Source: Flavobacterium sp. 9 (GTDB taxonomy: Bacteria > Bacteroidota > Bacteroidia > Flavobacteriales > Flavobacteriaceae). Taken from it: 64,000 bases of DNA. Of the stretch, positions 53,708-61,972 are shown in pieces. The translations under genes and the position numbers were made by a program. The notes beneath the pieces are model-generated. The model saw only the letters and a program-made list of their open reading frames with translations. It searched no databases and had not been told where the DNA came from. Within the stretch, counting starts at the first letter, position 1. Every line of letters begins with the position of its first letter. The DNA lies in the NCBI RefSeq assembly GCF_002754195.1, contig NZ_PEEU01000001.1, positions 310,001 through 374,000 on the forward strand. Reading direction: 5' to 3'.

Positions 53708-54631
53708 TTAATCCACTTTTACTATTTCGTCATAAACTTTAAATTTTAGGTTTGTGATATAATTAATTTGTTCTAAAACATTCTCTAATGATGCGTCCTT
53801 CTTGATGAACACCGTTAATGGCGTTGCTAATACTTGTTCATTATTGTATTTAAATGAAACTCCGTATTTATATTGTAAAATGGTAATAACCTGTTTAAGA
53901 GTCGTTTGATTTAATGTCACATCCGTATTGTACCAATTAACCAAAAATGATTTGTCAGCCATTTGTTTCGTCAGTTTCTCAGATTCAAACAAAGCTTCTT
54001 CATTTGGAACCAAGTCAACACTTTGTCCTTTTGAACTAACATTTACTTTTCCGGTAACGACAATTACTTCACATTTTGATTTTGATAACTGAATGTGAAA
54101 TGAAGTTCCAACAACTCTGGTTTTTATTTCGCCCGAAGAAATGATAAAAGGATGTTTTTTGTCTTTGGCAACTTCAAAAAATGCATTTCCTTTTAATAGC
54201 GAAACTTTTCTTTCATCTCCTTCAAATTTTTCAGGATATTGAAATAATGAATTTGCTGCCAGATAAATTTTCGAGCCATCACTTAATTCGATAGATTTGG
54301 GGGAATCTGAGGTTTTAAATGAAAGTTGCTTTTCGACAGCAATATTTGATTTGAAGTAAAAACCCAAACCAACAAGAAAAAGAATACTGGCAGCTGCCAT
54401 ATATTTTAAATAAGGATTAAAGCTTTTCTTCTTCCCTATTCTAAGTTGAATATTTTCGTAGATCTCCTGAGAAACTTCATCCGAATTTCCCATCGAAGTA
54501 TCATTCCATTTTGAAAGTTGATATTGCGTAAAAGCAAAATCATTTAATAAATTTTCTTCTGCTATAGAAGTTTTATTCCGAGAACTTTTATCTATAAGAT
54601 ATTCTAAACTGTGTTTGATTCTTTTTATCAT
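53708..54631 (-). CDS. FecR-family anti-sigma factor
   Basis: The start at 54631 (MIKRIKHSLEYLIDKSS) gives 307 residues; an upstream ATG at 54667 only adds hydrophobic residues outside the family pattern. A cytoplasmic N-domain (about 1-80) is followed by one TM segment (AAASILFLVGLGFYF, about 87-103). A periplasmic FecR domain (SIELSDGSKIYLAANSLFQYP) and a C-terminal DUF4974-like domain complete it. It transmits the SusC signal to the ECF sigma factor encoded 83 bp upstream. Confidence 0.94.
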   Translation of the reverse strand: MIKRIKHSLEYLIDKSSRNKTSIAEENLLNDFAFTQYQLSKWNDTSMGNSDEVSQEIYENIQLRIGKKKSFNPYLKYMAAASILFLVGLGFYFKSNIAVEKQLSFKTSDSPKSIELSDGSKIYLAANSLFQYPEKFEGDERKVSLLKGNAFFEVAKDKKHPFIISSGEIKTRVVGTSFHIQLSKSKCEVIVVTGKVNVSSKGQSVDLVPNEEALFESEKLTKQMADKSFLVNWYNTDVTLNQTTLKQVITILQYKYGVSFKYNNEQVLATPLTVFIKKDASLENVLEQINYITNLKFKVYDEIVKVD

Positions 54632-54714
54632 AATACTTATTATTACTAGTAAGTACCGGAAATGCAAAATCGTACTATCGAGAAATATTATGAAACCATT
54701 AACAGAAAGTTATC

Positions 54715-55239
54715 TTAAAACTTTTGATTCAAAATAATGAATGGAGCAAGCCACGCAAGGTCTTTTAAGCCTTCTCGCAATTGTTTTAAAGCCGAAGAAA
54801 TTTGATTTTTAACCGTTTGTTTAGAAATTCCAAGTTCATCAGCAATCTGATCAATAGACATATCCTGAAATTTGTACATTAATAAAACTTCTTTTCGTTT
54901 CTCCGGAAGTTTATCTAATAAGGAATAAAGTAAATCCATTAATTCAGGATCGATCGTCGCAAAATTATCAATAATGTAATCTTCAAACTGATCTTCCAGA
55001 ATCGTCTTGTCAAAGCGGTTATTTTGATAATGTTTGAAAACCTGATTTTTTACTGCCCGAAACAAATACGGTTCAATAGCATTTATATTCAAGTCGTCTT
55101 TTCTTTCCCATAAATCGATAAAAACATCCTGAACAATGTTCTGTGCCAAGTCTTTATCCTGAGTCATCGTATACGAAAACGCATTGAGCTTTTTCCAGTA
55201 TTCAGTATACGTTTTTTCAAAAATTTCAGGGTTCTTCAT
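54715..55239 (-). CDS. ECF sigma factor, FecI-like (Bacteroidota type)
   Basis: The start at 55239 (MKNPEIFEKTYTEYWKKL) gives 174 residues, normal for this sigma family; the frame extends to 55335 without similarity. Region 2 (about 5-70) has DLAQNIVQDVFIDLWERKDDL; region 4 (about 110-160) has LPEKRKEVLLMYKFQDMSIDQIADELGIS. It is expected to recruit RNA polymerase to the SusC/SusD promoter, controlled by the neighbouring FecR protein. Confidence 0.95.
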   Translation of the reverse strand: MKNPEIFEKTYTEYWKKLNAFSYTMTQDKDLAQNIVQDVFIDLWERKDDLNINAIEPYLFRAVKNQVFKHYQNNRFDKTILEDQFEDYIIDNFATIDPELMDLLYSLLDKLPEKRKEVLLMYKFQDMSIDQIADELGISKQTVKNQISSALKQLREGLKDLAWLAPFIILNQKF

Positions 55240-55665
55240 AACTAATTTGGGGACTATTTGGTGATGTAAAATAATAAAATGTAATACCAAAGTTTTTTTC
55301 CTGAACGTTATCTTTAAATTAAGGAATGAATTCATTTGTTTTATTAATACTACTTTTTTTGCTTAAAAATGACACTTGGTTTGCGATTTCTTTTTCTTTA
55401 ACTAACATAAAAACCAAATAGCCTGTTTAATTTAGTCCATTCTAAAAAGCTATCGTTTTGAATACAAATAATATAAACACGAATTTCACGAATTGTCACT
55501 AATTCGTTCGTGAAATTAATATTTCACAAACAAGGTTAACCCGTTAAAATTCGTGCAATTCCTGTTCAAAATTGATTTATAATATTTGCTTCAACACATT
55601 AACTAAAAAGTTGATTTTTCTAATGCTGCGTCCACAGTCTTAATAAAAACTCACACTTTTCAATC
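55240..55665. other. intergenic region between divergent sigma and PI-PLC genes
   Basis: It holds the CACGAATTTCAC element at 55476-55566 and little else. No exact -7 box was seen for either gene. Confidence 0.5.
55476..55566. repeat. AACACGAATTTCAC palindromic element, copy 2 (diverged)
   Basis: The left end AACACGAATTTCAC matches 39340-39353 exactly. The right end GTGCAATTCCTGTT has three differences. The interior ACTAATTCGTTCGTGAAATT matches copy 1 closely. Confidence 0.75.
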
Positions 55666-56727
55666 ATGAAACAAATTCTGTTTACACTATTTCTTGCGGG
55701 CGCAATCCACAACGGCGTACAAGCGCAAAATGACACTCTAAAAATTAATCACATACAAGTAATTGGATCACACAACAGTTACCGTCAGAATATTGAACCC
55801 GATTTATACAATTTTATTCAGGCAAAAGATACTTCGCGTTCTCTAAAAGGTCTTCAATACACACATATTTCGCTTACAGAACAATTAAATAAAGGACTTA
55901 GAAATCTGGAAATTGATGTTCAGGCCGATAGTAAAGGCGGAAAATTTGCACACCCAAAAGGATTGGATCTTGTAAAATCTGAAGCCGTTTATGATCCAAA
56001 AGGAGAAATGAAAAAACCGGGTTTTAAAGTTTTTCATATGATCGATATTGACTTTAGAACATCTTCTTATACGTTACAAATCGCTTTGGCGGAATTAAAA
56101 AAATGGTCAGACGCAAATCCAAATCACATTCCTGTTTTTATTACGCTGGAACCAAAAGATGATGACAGTTTCTTAGGTACAAAAGCAGAGAAATTTACAC
56201 CTGAATTATTTGACGCTTTAGACAAAGAACTTCGAAAAGGATTAGGCAATAAATTAATCACACCCGATATGGTTCGCGGAAAATACAAAACCCTCGAAGA
56301 AGCCGTTCTAAACAATAACTGGCCAACGCTGAAAAAAGCAAAAGGTAAATTCTTGTTTATTCTCGATAATAACGGAGCAAAAAGAGATATGTATGCTTTG
56401 GATCATCCTTCGCTGGAAAAACGTGTTGCTTTTATTTGTGCAGATCCCGGAAAACCAGAAGCTGCAGCATTATTAATAGGCAATTCTGAAGATCCAAGAA
56501 TTACCGATTTAGTCAAAAAAGGATATATAATCCGCACAAGAGCCGATTCAGACACTAAAGAAGCTCGCAAAAATGATTATTCACACTTTGAAGCAGCCAA
56601 AAAATCAGGCGCACAAATCATAACCACCGATTATTATTTGCCAAGTACCCTTTTTAATTCTCCTTATCAAATAAAATATGATGATGGAACTTATGTGAGA
56701 GTTAATCCTGTTACTGGAGGAAAATAG
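55666..56727 (+). CDS. secreted Ca-dependent phosphatidylinositol-specific phospholipase C-like protein
   Basis: This 353-residue protein has a signal peptide ending GVQAQ and the PI-PLC/GDPD TIM-barrel fold. His36 in IQVIGSHNSYRQN and His124 in VFHMIDIDF are the catalytic histidine pair; Glu82 and Asp84 (NLEIDV) are likely metal ligands. Other motifs are VFITLEPKDDD, GKFLFILDNNG and RADSDTKEAR. It matches the bacterial Ca-dependent PI-PLC group. The likely reaction is cleavage of the glycerophospho-inositol bond or of a related phosphodiester. It is divergent from the sigma/SusCD locus. Confidence 0.9.
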   Translation: MKQILFTLFLAGAIHNGVQAQNDTLKINHIQVIGSHNSYRQNIEPDLYNFIQAKDTSRSLKGLQYTHISLTEQLNKGLRNLEIDVQADSKGGKFAHPKGLDLVKSEAVYDPKGEMKKPGFKVFHMIDIDFRTSSYTLQIALAELKKWSDANPNHIPVFITLEPKDDDSFLGTKAEKFTPELFDALDKELRKGLGNKLITPDMVRGKYKTLEEAVLNNNWPTLKKAKGKFLFILDNNGAKRDMYALDHPSLEKRVAFICADPGKPEAAALLIGNSEDPRITDLVKKGYIIRTRADSDTKEARKNDYSHFEAAKKSGAQIITTDYYLPSTLFNSPYQIKYDDGTYVRVNPVTGGK

Positions 56728-57223
56728 TTTCAAGTTTATTTTGTTTCAGGTTTCAAGTTTGAAATGAGTATAAAAAATTTAACCGCAAAGTTGCAAAGTA
56801 TTTTTTTGTTGATTGCGTTTAGTAAACGTAAAGTTCGCAAAGCTAGTTCTTGATATAGCTTTGCGAACTTTATTTTTTTATATAAAAACACATAGAATAA
56901 CCACAATCTTGTCATTTCGACGGAGGAGAAATCACACAAGAAACTCCGTTCCTAAAGTTGTCAATCTTTGTCGAATTACGTTTGTGATTGCTTCGTTCCT
57001 CGCAATGACAAAAAAAATCCGTAAAAATTCGCGTTTTCGCTTTAGCGAATCCGTATCATCCGCGTGCCATTTCCCACAAAGCTTTGCGATCTTAGACAAG
57101 CAAAGCAAGCATAAATAAAAACTTAGCGAACTTTGCGTAAAACCTTTGCGCGCTTTGCGGTTAAATTCATTCCAATTTTCACACACAATAAAACCTGAAA
57201 CCTGAAACAAAATAAACTTGAAA
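56728..57223. other. repeat-filled intergenic region
   Basis: It is flanked by GTTTCAAG/CCTGAAAC motifs (56728-56765 and 57187-57218) with the composite element 56779-57164 inside. Short frames on both strands here are translated repeats. Confidence 0.7.
56779..57164. repeat. composite TTAACCGCAAAG-ended element, copy 2
   Basis: It begins TTAACCGCAAAG and ends CTTTGCGGTTAA, perfect terminal inverted repeats. Inside are AAAGTTCGCAAAGCTAG with its complement, a GAGGAACGAAGCAA-family sequence (56904-57008) and a CGCGGATGATACGGATTCGC-like block found inverted at 3640-3665. It looks like an element with other repeats inserted in it. Confidence 0.75.
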
Positions 57224-59167
57224 CTATTTTTCGCTTTTAACTTCGCCGCTCTTCAAATCGACACTAAAATGATCTGCAGGAACTTCGTGCATGAATTTAT
57301 TGAAAATTATCAGGAACAATCGCATTTGGTTTTGCAACGGTTTATCTTTTGAAGCATCGTCTTTATGATTTTCAAAAAACAATTGAGATAAGACTTTATA
57401 TTGTTTTGCTCTGGCGATTCCAACATCGGTTAAAGCCAATTCATCAGCGCTTCTAAAACGGTAAAAATCTACCAACAAATCATAACCAGTCCAGTTTAAA
57501 TCCTCCCGTTTTATTTTCTTATCCGATAAAATTAAATCAGTTTTTCCTTCGGCTTCAATCCATTGTTTTTGAAAATCATCTTTATGTTCAAGATTATAAT
57601 CAAAATCTTTAATCGATTGAATATTCGCTAAAATGAATAAATCTTTTGCGGAAACATTCAAAATAAAATTCTTAAATCCTTCTGGCCAATCATCTTTTAG
57701 AAATCTTAAACGAACTAATTCTTTCAAATGAAAATCGGTGAAATCATGATAATTTTTGGTTTTCAAAATATCAATATTCCAAATGTCTTTTGTTTGTTGA
57801 CTTTCTAAGAATTTATATTCCATTTTATACAAATCAAAAAGCTCATTATATCTCGGAACCTCATCAATTGTTATCGTTTGAATGTCTACAAGATTGTCTT
57901 TTTTTATAGTCAATAGTTTATACGCAGGAATATAAGCCGCCAATGAAGGCGTTTGAATATTGACCAAAGTATTGCCCTTTTGCGTCGTGCGCATTCCCGT
58001 ATCATTGATGTGCATATGTCCGCCAAAATGAATCTTCAAACCTGCATCCGCAAAAACCTGCGCTACTTCCTCAACCGGAACTCGGTTTAACTGCCATTTA
58101 TTTGGACCCAATAATTCTTTTATTTCCGCGGAAGCGTCATCATTAAAATCAATCATCGGAAAATGACTAAAAGCGATCAAAGTTTTGCCGTGTAGTTTGG
58201 CTTGCGCCGAAATTTCTTCGACCCATTTTATAAGATGTTTTTTATTCGAAAGCACGTTATTATAACCTGTACTTGCTTCTGAATAATTTTTAGGATCTTT
58301 TGGATCTCCATCATTTTTCTTCGGAATATAAACATTACCATCGATTGCCATCAACCAAAGTCCGTCGATAGGTTCAACGACATAACTCACATCCGGAACT
58401 TCATAACCCGGCGTAACATTATAAACTCGGTTTGATAATTGAGCGGCTTGCGAAGCTTTTTCGAAACTATAATTTTGAGAAGTATAAGTCGAAAATGGAG
58501 TTGCCCAGAATTTGTATTTTTTATTAGGATAAAAACCAAAATCTTTCAGATTATCAGTAATTCCAAAATAACCCATTTTAGCAATATCGGCGGTTACAAC
58601 TACAGGCTGTTCGATGGTTAAATTTGGCTTATAAAGGCCTTCTTTGCTATAAATGGGTTGACTTTTTCCTTCCGCACCAAGAAAATCTTCCTTGCCTGAT
58701 TCTTGTGCAAAAGGCCCAACTGGATCGTGATTTCCTGTTGTGATAAAAAATTCTATATTGTATTTCTTTTTATATTGTTCTAATATTTTTTCCAGACCTT
58801 TTACATGAATCGGCTGACCGTCATCTGTATAATCGCCCGGAAGTGCTACGTATTTTATTTTTCGCTTGGCAATATCTTCCAAAGCAGCAATAAAAGCAAA
58901 ATAGTTTTCATTGAAGATTCGGGTCGAATGTAACTGCGACGCCATTGTTCTCATTAACGTATATTTCCCGGTTTTCGTATTCAAAACACCTTTATAATCA
59001 TTATCAGAAAATGTTCCGAATAAATCCTGCAAATGCACATCTGATAAAAAAGCAATCTGAATACCATCAAGTTTGGTTTGCTTTTGTGCCGAAATATTAG
59101 AATTAAAAAAAAGAAAGAATAGAAATATAAAATAGGTTTTATGGATAGATATAATTTTTAAATTCAT
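57224..59167 (-). CDS. secreted calcineurin-like metallophosphatase
   Basis: This 647-residue protein has a signal peptide (FLFFNSNISAQ). Metallophosphoesterase motifs are complete: IAFLSDVHLQD (Asp43, His45), ALPGDYTDDG (Asp112), FITTGNHDPVG (Asn146, His147), IAFSHFPMID and IHFGGHMHINDTG. It requires two metal ions and may cleave phosphomonoesters or diesters outside the cytoplasm. The long C-terminal half is helical and unassigned. It is convergent with the PI-PLC gene, so these two plus SusCD may process and import a phosphorylated substrate. Confidence 0.92.
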   Translation of the reverse strand: MNLKIISIHKTYFIFLFFLFFNSNISAQKQTKLDGIQIAFLSDVHLQDLFGTFSDNDYKGVLNTKTGKYTLMRTMASQLHSTRIFNENYFAFIAALEDIAKRKIKYVALPGDYTDDGQPIHVKGLEKILEQYKKKYNIEFFITTGNHDPVGPFAQESGKEDFLGAEGKSQPIYSKEGLYKPNLTIEQPVVVTADIAKMGYFGITDNLKDFGFYPNKKYKFWATPFSTYTSQNYSFEKASQAAQLSNRVYNVTPGYEVPDVSYVVEPIDGLWLMAIDGNVYIPKKNDGDPKDPKNYSEASTGYNNVLSNKKHLIKWVEEISAQAKLHGKTLIAFSHFPMIDFNDDASAEIKELLGPNKWQLNRVPVEEVAQVFADAGLKIHFGGHMHINDTGMRTTQKGNTLVNIQTPSLAAYIPAYKLLTIKKDNLVDIQTITIDEVPRYNELFDLYKMEYKFLESQQTKDIWNIDILKTKNYHDFTDFHLKELVRLRFLKDDWPEGFKNFILNVSAKDLFILANIQSIKDFDYNLEHKDDFQKQWIEAEGKTDLILSDKKIKREDLNWTGYDLLVDFYRFRSADELALTDVGIARAKQYKVLSQLFFENHKDDASKDKPLQNQMRLFLIIFNKFMHEVPADHFSVDLKSGEVKSEK

Positions 59168-59331
59168 TAGGTTAAAATTTTAAAAGGATTTATGAAGTGG
59201 GCGCAATCATAAATGAGAATTTGCAATTTTATGGATTAAAACCCGAAATACCTTTATCGTATTGTTACCTAATGATAATGTTTATTGTAGGTCGTGATTT
59301 TATCGCAAAACTTTTTAAGGCTTGTGTGATT

Positions 59332-59623
59332 TTACCGCAAAGCACGCAAAGATTTTTTTCCTATGCGTGGTTTTATAAAAACACAAAGTTCGCAAAGCTT
59401 TGTCAATAATCAGCTTTGCGAATTATTCTAAACATAGCCCAAGGTTTCAACCTTGGGTACAGATTGTGATTATATTGCGCTCCAACGATTGAAACCGTTG
59501 GCAATGTATAAATTAATTGATGTCAAGTCTTTTTAAACGCAATCTAAACAAAAACAGCTTTGCGAACTTTGTGTTTTTATAAAACCACGCATAGGAAAAA
59601 AACTTTGCGTGCTTTGCGGTTAA
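59332..59623. repeat. MITE-like element with 68-nt inverted ends, copy 3 of TTAACCGCAAAG family
   Basis: The arms 59332-59399 and 59556-59623 are complementary apart from two single-base indels, and end in CCGCAAAG/CTTTGCGG. The interior carries two smaller palindromes: CCCAAGGTT-TC-AACCTTGGG (59438-59457) and the imperfect 59482-59501. It has no coding capacity of its own. Confidence 0.85.
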
Positions 59624-59680
59624 ATCAACATTACGGTAAAAAAAATCCTTAAATTTATAATCATTTTCAATTCTAAACTT

Positions 59681-60055
59681 ATGGAAACAAAAGATGGAAA
59701 ACTTGCCATTTATGCCCAAACCAGAAAAGATTGGCGCAATTGGCTTCAGGAAAACAGTCAAATTGAGAAATCGGTTTGGTTAATTTTATACCATAAAAAA
59801 AGTAAAGTCGAAAGTATTAACCTCATCGATGCCACCGAAGAAGCACTATGTTTTGGATGGATTGATAGTTTGTGCAAAAAACGCGATGGCGAAAGTTATT
59901 ATCTGACTTTTACGCCTCGAAATCCTAAAAAAAGCAAATGGAGTCAACCCAACCGCGATCGCGCAGAAAGAATGATTGAACAAGGCTTAATGACCGAACA
60001 TGGTCAGCTTTTGATTGATATCGCAAAGCAAAACGGAAAATGGGAATCTGTATAA
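59681..60055 (+). CDS. YdeI/OmpD-associated family protein, C-terminally shortened
   Basis: The N-terminal YdeI domain is intact (DWRNWLQENSQIEKSVWLILYHKKS, EEALCFGWIDSLCKKRD, RNPKKSKWSQPNRDRAERM). Family members are usually about 190 residues and continue into an OmdA-type domain; this one stops at 124 residues just after IDIAKQNGKWESV. A 33-bp palindrome begins 10 bp after the stop, suggesting loss of the 3' half at a repeat. It may be a functional short form or a decaying gene. Biochemical function is not established. Confidence 0.75.
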   Translation: METKDGKLAIYAQTRKDWRNWLQENSQIEKSVWLILYHKKSKVESINLIDATEEALCFGWIDSLCKKRDGESYYLTFTPRNPKKSKWSQPNRDRAERMIEQGLMTEHGQLLIDIAKQNGKWESV

Positions 60056-60065
60056 AATGTCCTAA

Positions 60066-60098
60066 ATCTTTGTCAAAGTTCAAAACTTTGACAAAGAT
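60066..60098. repeat. 33-bp palindrome, copy 2
   Basis: The half-sites ATCTTTGTCAAAGTT and AACTTTGACAAAGAT surround a 3-nt centre. It lies immediately after the shortened YdeI-family gene. Confidence 0.75.
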
Positions 60099-60137
60099 CA
60101 TCATCAGCCCAGAATTTAAAAATCACACATAACCCAA

Positions 60138-60728
60138 ATGGAAGAATATCAGTCTTTAATAAACCACATACAAAAACGAATATCACTTTCTGAAGAAGAA
60201 ATTCATCAGTTTGTCTCTGAGTTTAAAATTACAAAAATCAAAAAAAGACAATTTATTATTCAGCCTAATTTTGTTGCTAAATATAGAAGTTATGTTGTAG
60301 AAGGTGCTTTAAGAGCTTATGTTGTAAGTGATCAGGGACAAGAACATACGATTTCGTTTGCAATCGAAGACTGGTGGATTTCGGATTACAACAGTTATAT
60401 TTATCAGCAACCGGCAACTATGTTTGTTGTGGCATTAGAAGATGCTGTTCTCTTGCAGATTGATTTCGAAACGGAAACAAAACTAAAAAATGCTAATCCA
60501 AAATTTGAAACTTTCTTTCGTATTACAGCTGAGCGAACTGCAGCATTTTTTCAGCGTAGAATTATCATGAATCTTACTTCTACAGCAGAAGAACGCTACG
60601 AAACTTTTATAGAAAATTTCCCTTTAATCGTAAAACGTGTGCCTCAATATACGCTGGCTTCGTATTTAGGCATGTCTACAGAATTTCTTTCGAAAATAAG
60701 GAACAAAAAATTAAAAAAGAAAAGTTGA
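60138..60728 (+). CDS. Crp/Fnr family transcriptional regulator
   Basis: This 196-residue protein has a cyclic-nucleotide-binding-like domain (about 25-115; KKRQFIIQPNFVAKYRSYVVEGALRAY) and a C-terminal winged helix with VPQYTLASYLGMSTEFLSKIR. It has no cysteine at all in the sensor domain, so it cannot carry an Fe-S cluster. The following gene, an SDR reductase, starts 88 bp downstream. The gene's stop codon lies inside the first of two tandem dyads that precede it. Confidence 0.93.
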   Translation: MEEYQSLINHIQKRISLSEEEIHQFVSEFKITKIKKRQFIIQPNFVAKYRSYVVEGALRAYVVSDQGQEHTISFAIEDWWISDYNSYIYQQPATMFVVALEDAVLLQIDFETETKLKNANPKFETFFRITAERTAAFFQRRIIMNLTSTAEERYETFIENFPLIVKRVPQYTLASYLGMSTEFLSKIRNKKLKKKS

Positions 60729-60791
60729 ACTACTTCAACCTTTTTTCGTGATCTACTTCATTTTTATTCGGTTAAAACAGTCACAACTTTG
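60724..60791 (+). promoter_or_regulatory. SDR promoter with two tandem Crp/Fnr-type dyads
   Basis: GTTGAA-CTAC-TTCAAC (60724-60739) is a perfect dyad overlapping the regulator stop codon. Its core TGAACTACTTCA repeats as TGATCTACTTCA (60749-60760), 23 bp downstream on the same face. CAACTTTG (60784-60791) is a 7/8 match to TAnnTTTG. The second dyad is centred 36.5 bp before the end of the box, exactly as at ribB. Centres near -41.5 and -64.5 are predicted. Confidence 0.6.
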
Positions 60792-60816
60792 TAATGTAAT
60801 TTTAAATACAAAGAAA

Positions 60817-61875
60817 ATGACAACGAATAAAAATACTGCGCTTGTAGTTGGAGCAAATGGCGTGATTGGAACAAATCTTATCAATCATCTTTTGTCTTTA
60901 GGAAATTGGAATGTTATTGGTTTATCCCGAAAAGGTGGTGAAAATGTTCCAAATCTTGAATATATTTCCGTCGATTTACTAGATATTGAAGATTCTAAAA
61001 AGCAATTATCTCATCTGAACAATATTACTCATATCTTCTATGCGGCTTATCAGGATCGTCCTTCGTGGGCAGAACTTGTTGAACCTAATCTGAGTATGCT
61101 TCAAAATGTCGTTAATACAATTGAGCCTTTGTCTAAGAATTTGCAGCACATAAGTTTAATGCAGGGTTATAAAGTTTATGGCGCGCATCTTGGACCTTTT
61201 AAAACTCCTGCAAAAGAAAGTGATGCCGGACATATGCCACCGGAATTTAATATAGATCAACAGGAATTCTTAGAGAAAAAACAACAAGGAAAAAACTGGA
61301 ATTGGACCGCTATTCGTCCTTCCGTTGTTGGTGGTACAGCATTAGGAAACCCAATGAATCTGGCACTTGTTATTGCGGTTTATGCTTCAATTTCAAAAGA
61401 ATTAAATCTTCCGCTTCGTTTTCCCGGAAAGCCCGGAGCATACGATAAACTGATGGAAATGACAGATGCAGGATTATTAGCAAAAGCTACAGTTTGGGCT
61501 GCTACAAATTTGCAATGTGCCAATCAGGCTTTTAATATTACAAACGGAGATTTATTTAGATGGACGGAATTATGGCCAAAAATTGCCGCTTATTTTAATA
61601 TTCCTGTTGCGCCGCCTCTTCAAATGCAATTGCAAACAGTTATGGCTGACAAAGAAGTTTTATGGAAAAATATTCAGGAGAAATACAATTTAGAAAAACA
61701 TAGTTATGAAAAATTATCGAGCTGGGGATTTGGCGATTTTGTTTTTTCATGGGATTATGATTTTTTCGCAGACGGAACCAAAGCCAGACGTTTTGGTTTC
61801 CATGAATTTATAGATACCGAAGAAATGTTCTTTAAATTATTCGATCAATTACGTCAGGAAAAAATTATCCCTTAA
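60817..61875 (+). CDS. SDR-family reductase, PRISE (progesterone 5-beta-reductase/iridoid synthase)-like
   Basis: The start at 60817 (MTTNKNTALVVGANGVIG) gives 352 residues; an ATG at 60748 would read through the predicted promoter. An N-terminal Rossmann fold has ALVVGANGVIGTNL (NAD(P)-binding). The segment SLMQGYKVYGAHLGPFKTP matches the PRISE GxKxYxGP motif, where Lys and Tyr are catalytic. PRISE enzymes reduce activated C=C bonds of enones with NADPH. The substrate here is unknown. It is probably activated by the adjacent Crp/Fnr protein, and a terminator follows. Confidence 0.88.
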   Translation: MTTNKNTALVVGANGVIGTNLINHLLSLGNWNVIGLSRKGGENVPNLEYISVDLLDIEDSKKQLSHLNNITHIFYAAYQDRPSWAELVEPNLSMLQNVVNTIEPLSKNLQHISLMQGYKVYGAHLGPFKTPAKESDAGHMPPEFNIDQQEFLEKKQQGKNWNWTAIRPSVVGGTALGNPMNLALVIAVYASISKELNLPLRFPGKPGAYDKLMEMTDAGLLAKATVWAATNLQCANQAFNITNGDLFRWTELWPKIAAYFNIPVAPPLQMQLQTVMADKEVLWKNIQEKYNLEKHSYEKLSSWGFGDFVFSWDYDFFADGTKARRFGFHEFIDTEEMFFKLFDQLRQEKIIP

Positions 61876-61877
61876 AT

Positions 61878-61906
61878 AAAAAAGCTGCCATTTCTGACAG
61901 CTTTTG
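61878..61906 (+). terminator. intrinsic terminator of the SDR gene
   Basis: The stem AAAAGCTG / CAGCTTTT lies directly after the stop codon. Confidence 0.75.
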
Positions 61907-61917
61907 ATTCGGTAAAA

Positions 61918-61950
61918 ACCTTTGTCAAGGTTTAAAACTTTGACAAAGGT
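61918..61950. terminator. 33-bp palindrome, copy 3, between convergent genes
   Basis: ACCTTTGTCAAGG... pairs with the complementary end TTTGACAAAGGT (one internal mismatch). It lies 23 bp beyond the protease gene stop, so it may terminate that gene. Confidence 0.65.
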
Positions 61951-61972
61951 TAGAATAAATATAACTAACTAT

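Noticed and set aside
56736..57210. Several short frames on both strands
   Set aside because: All lie in the composite repeat and translate GCAAAG or GAGGAACGAAGCAA elements.
59197..59761. Two short frames over the MITE-like element
   Set aside because: They share a peptide because they read the two complementary arms of the inverted repeat.
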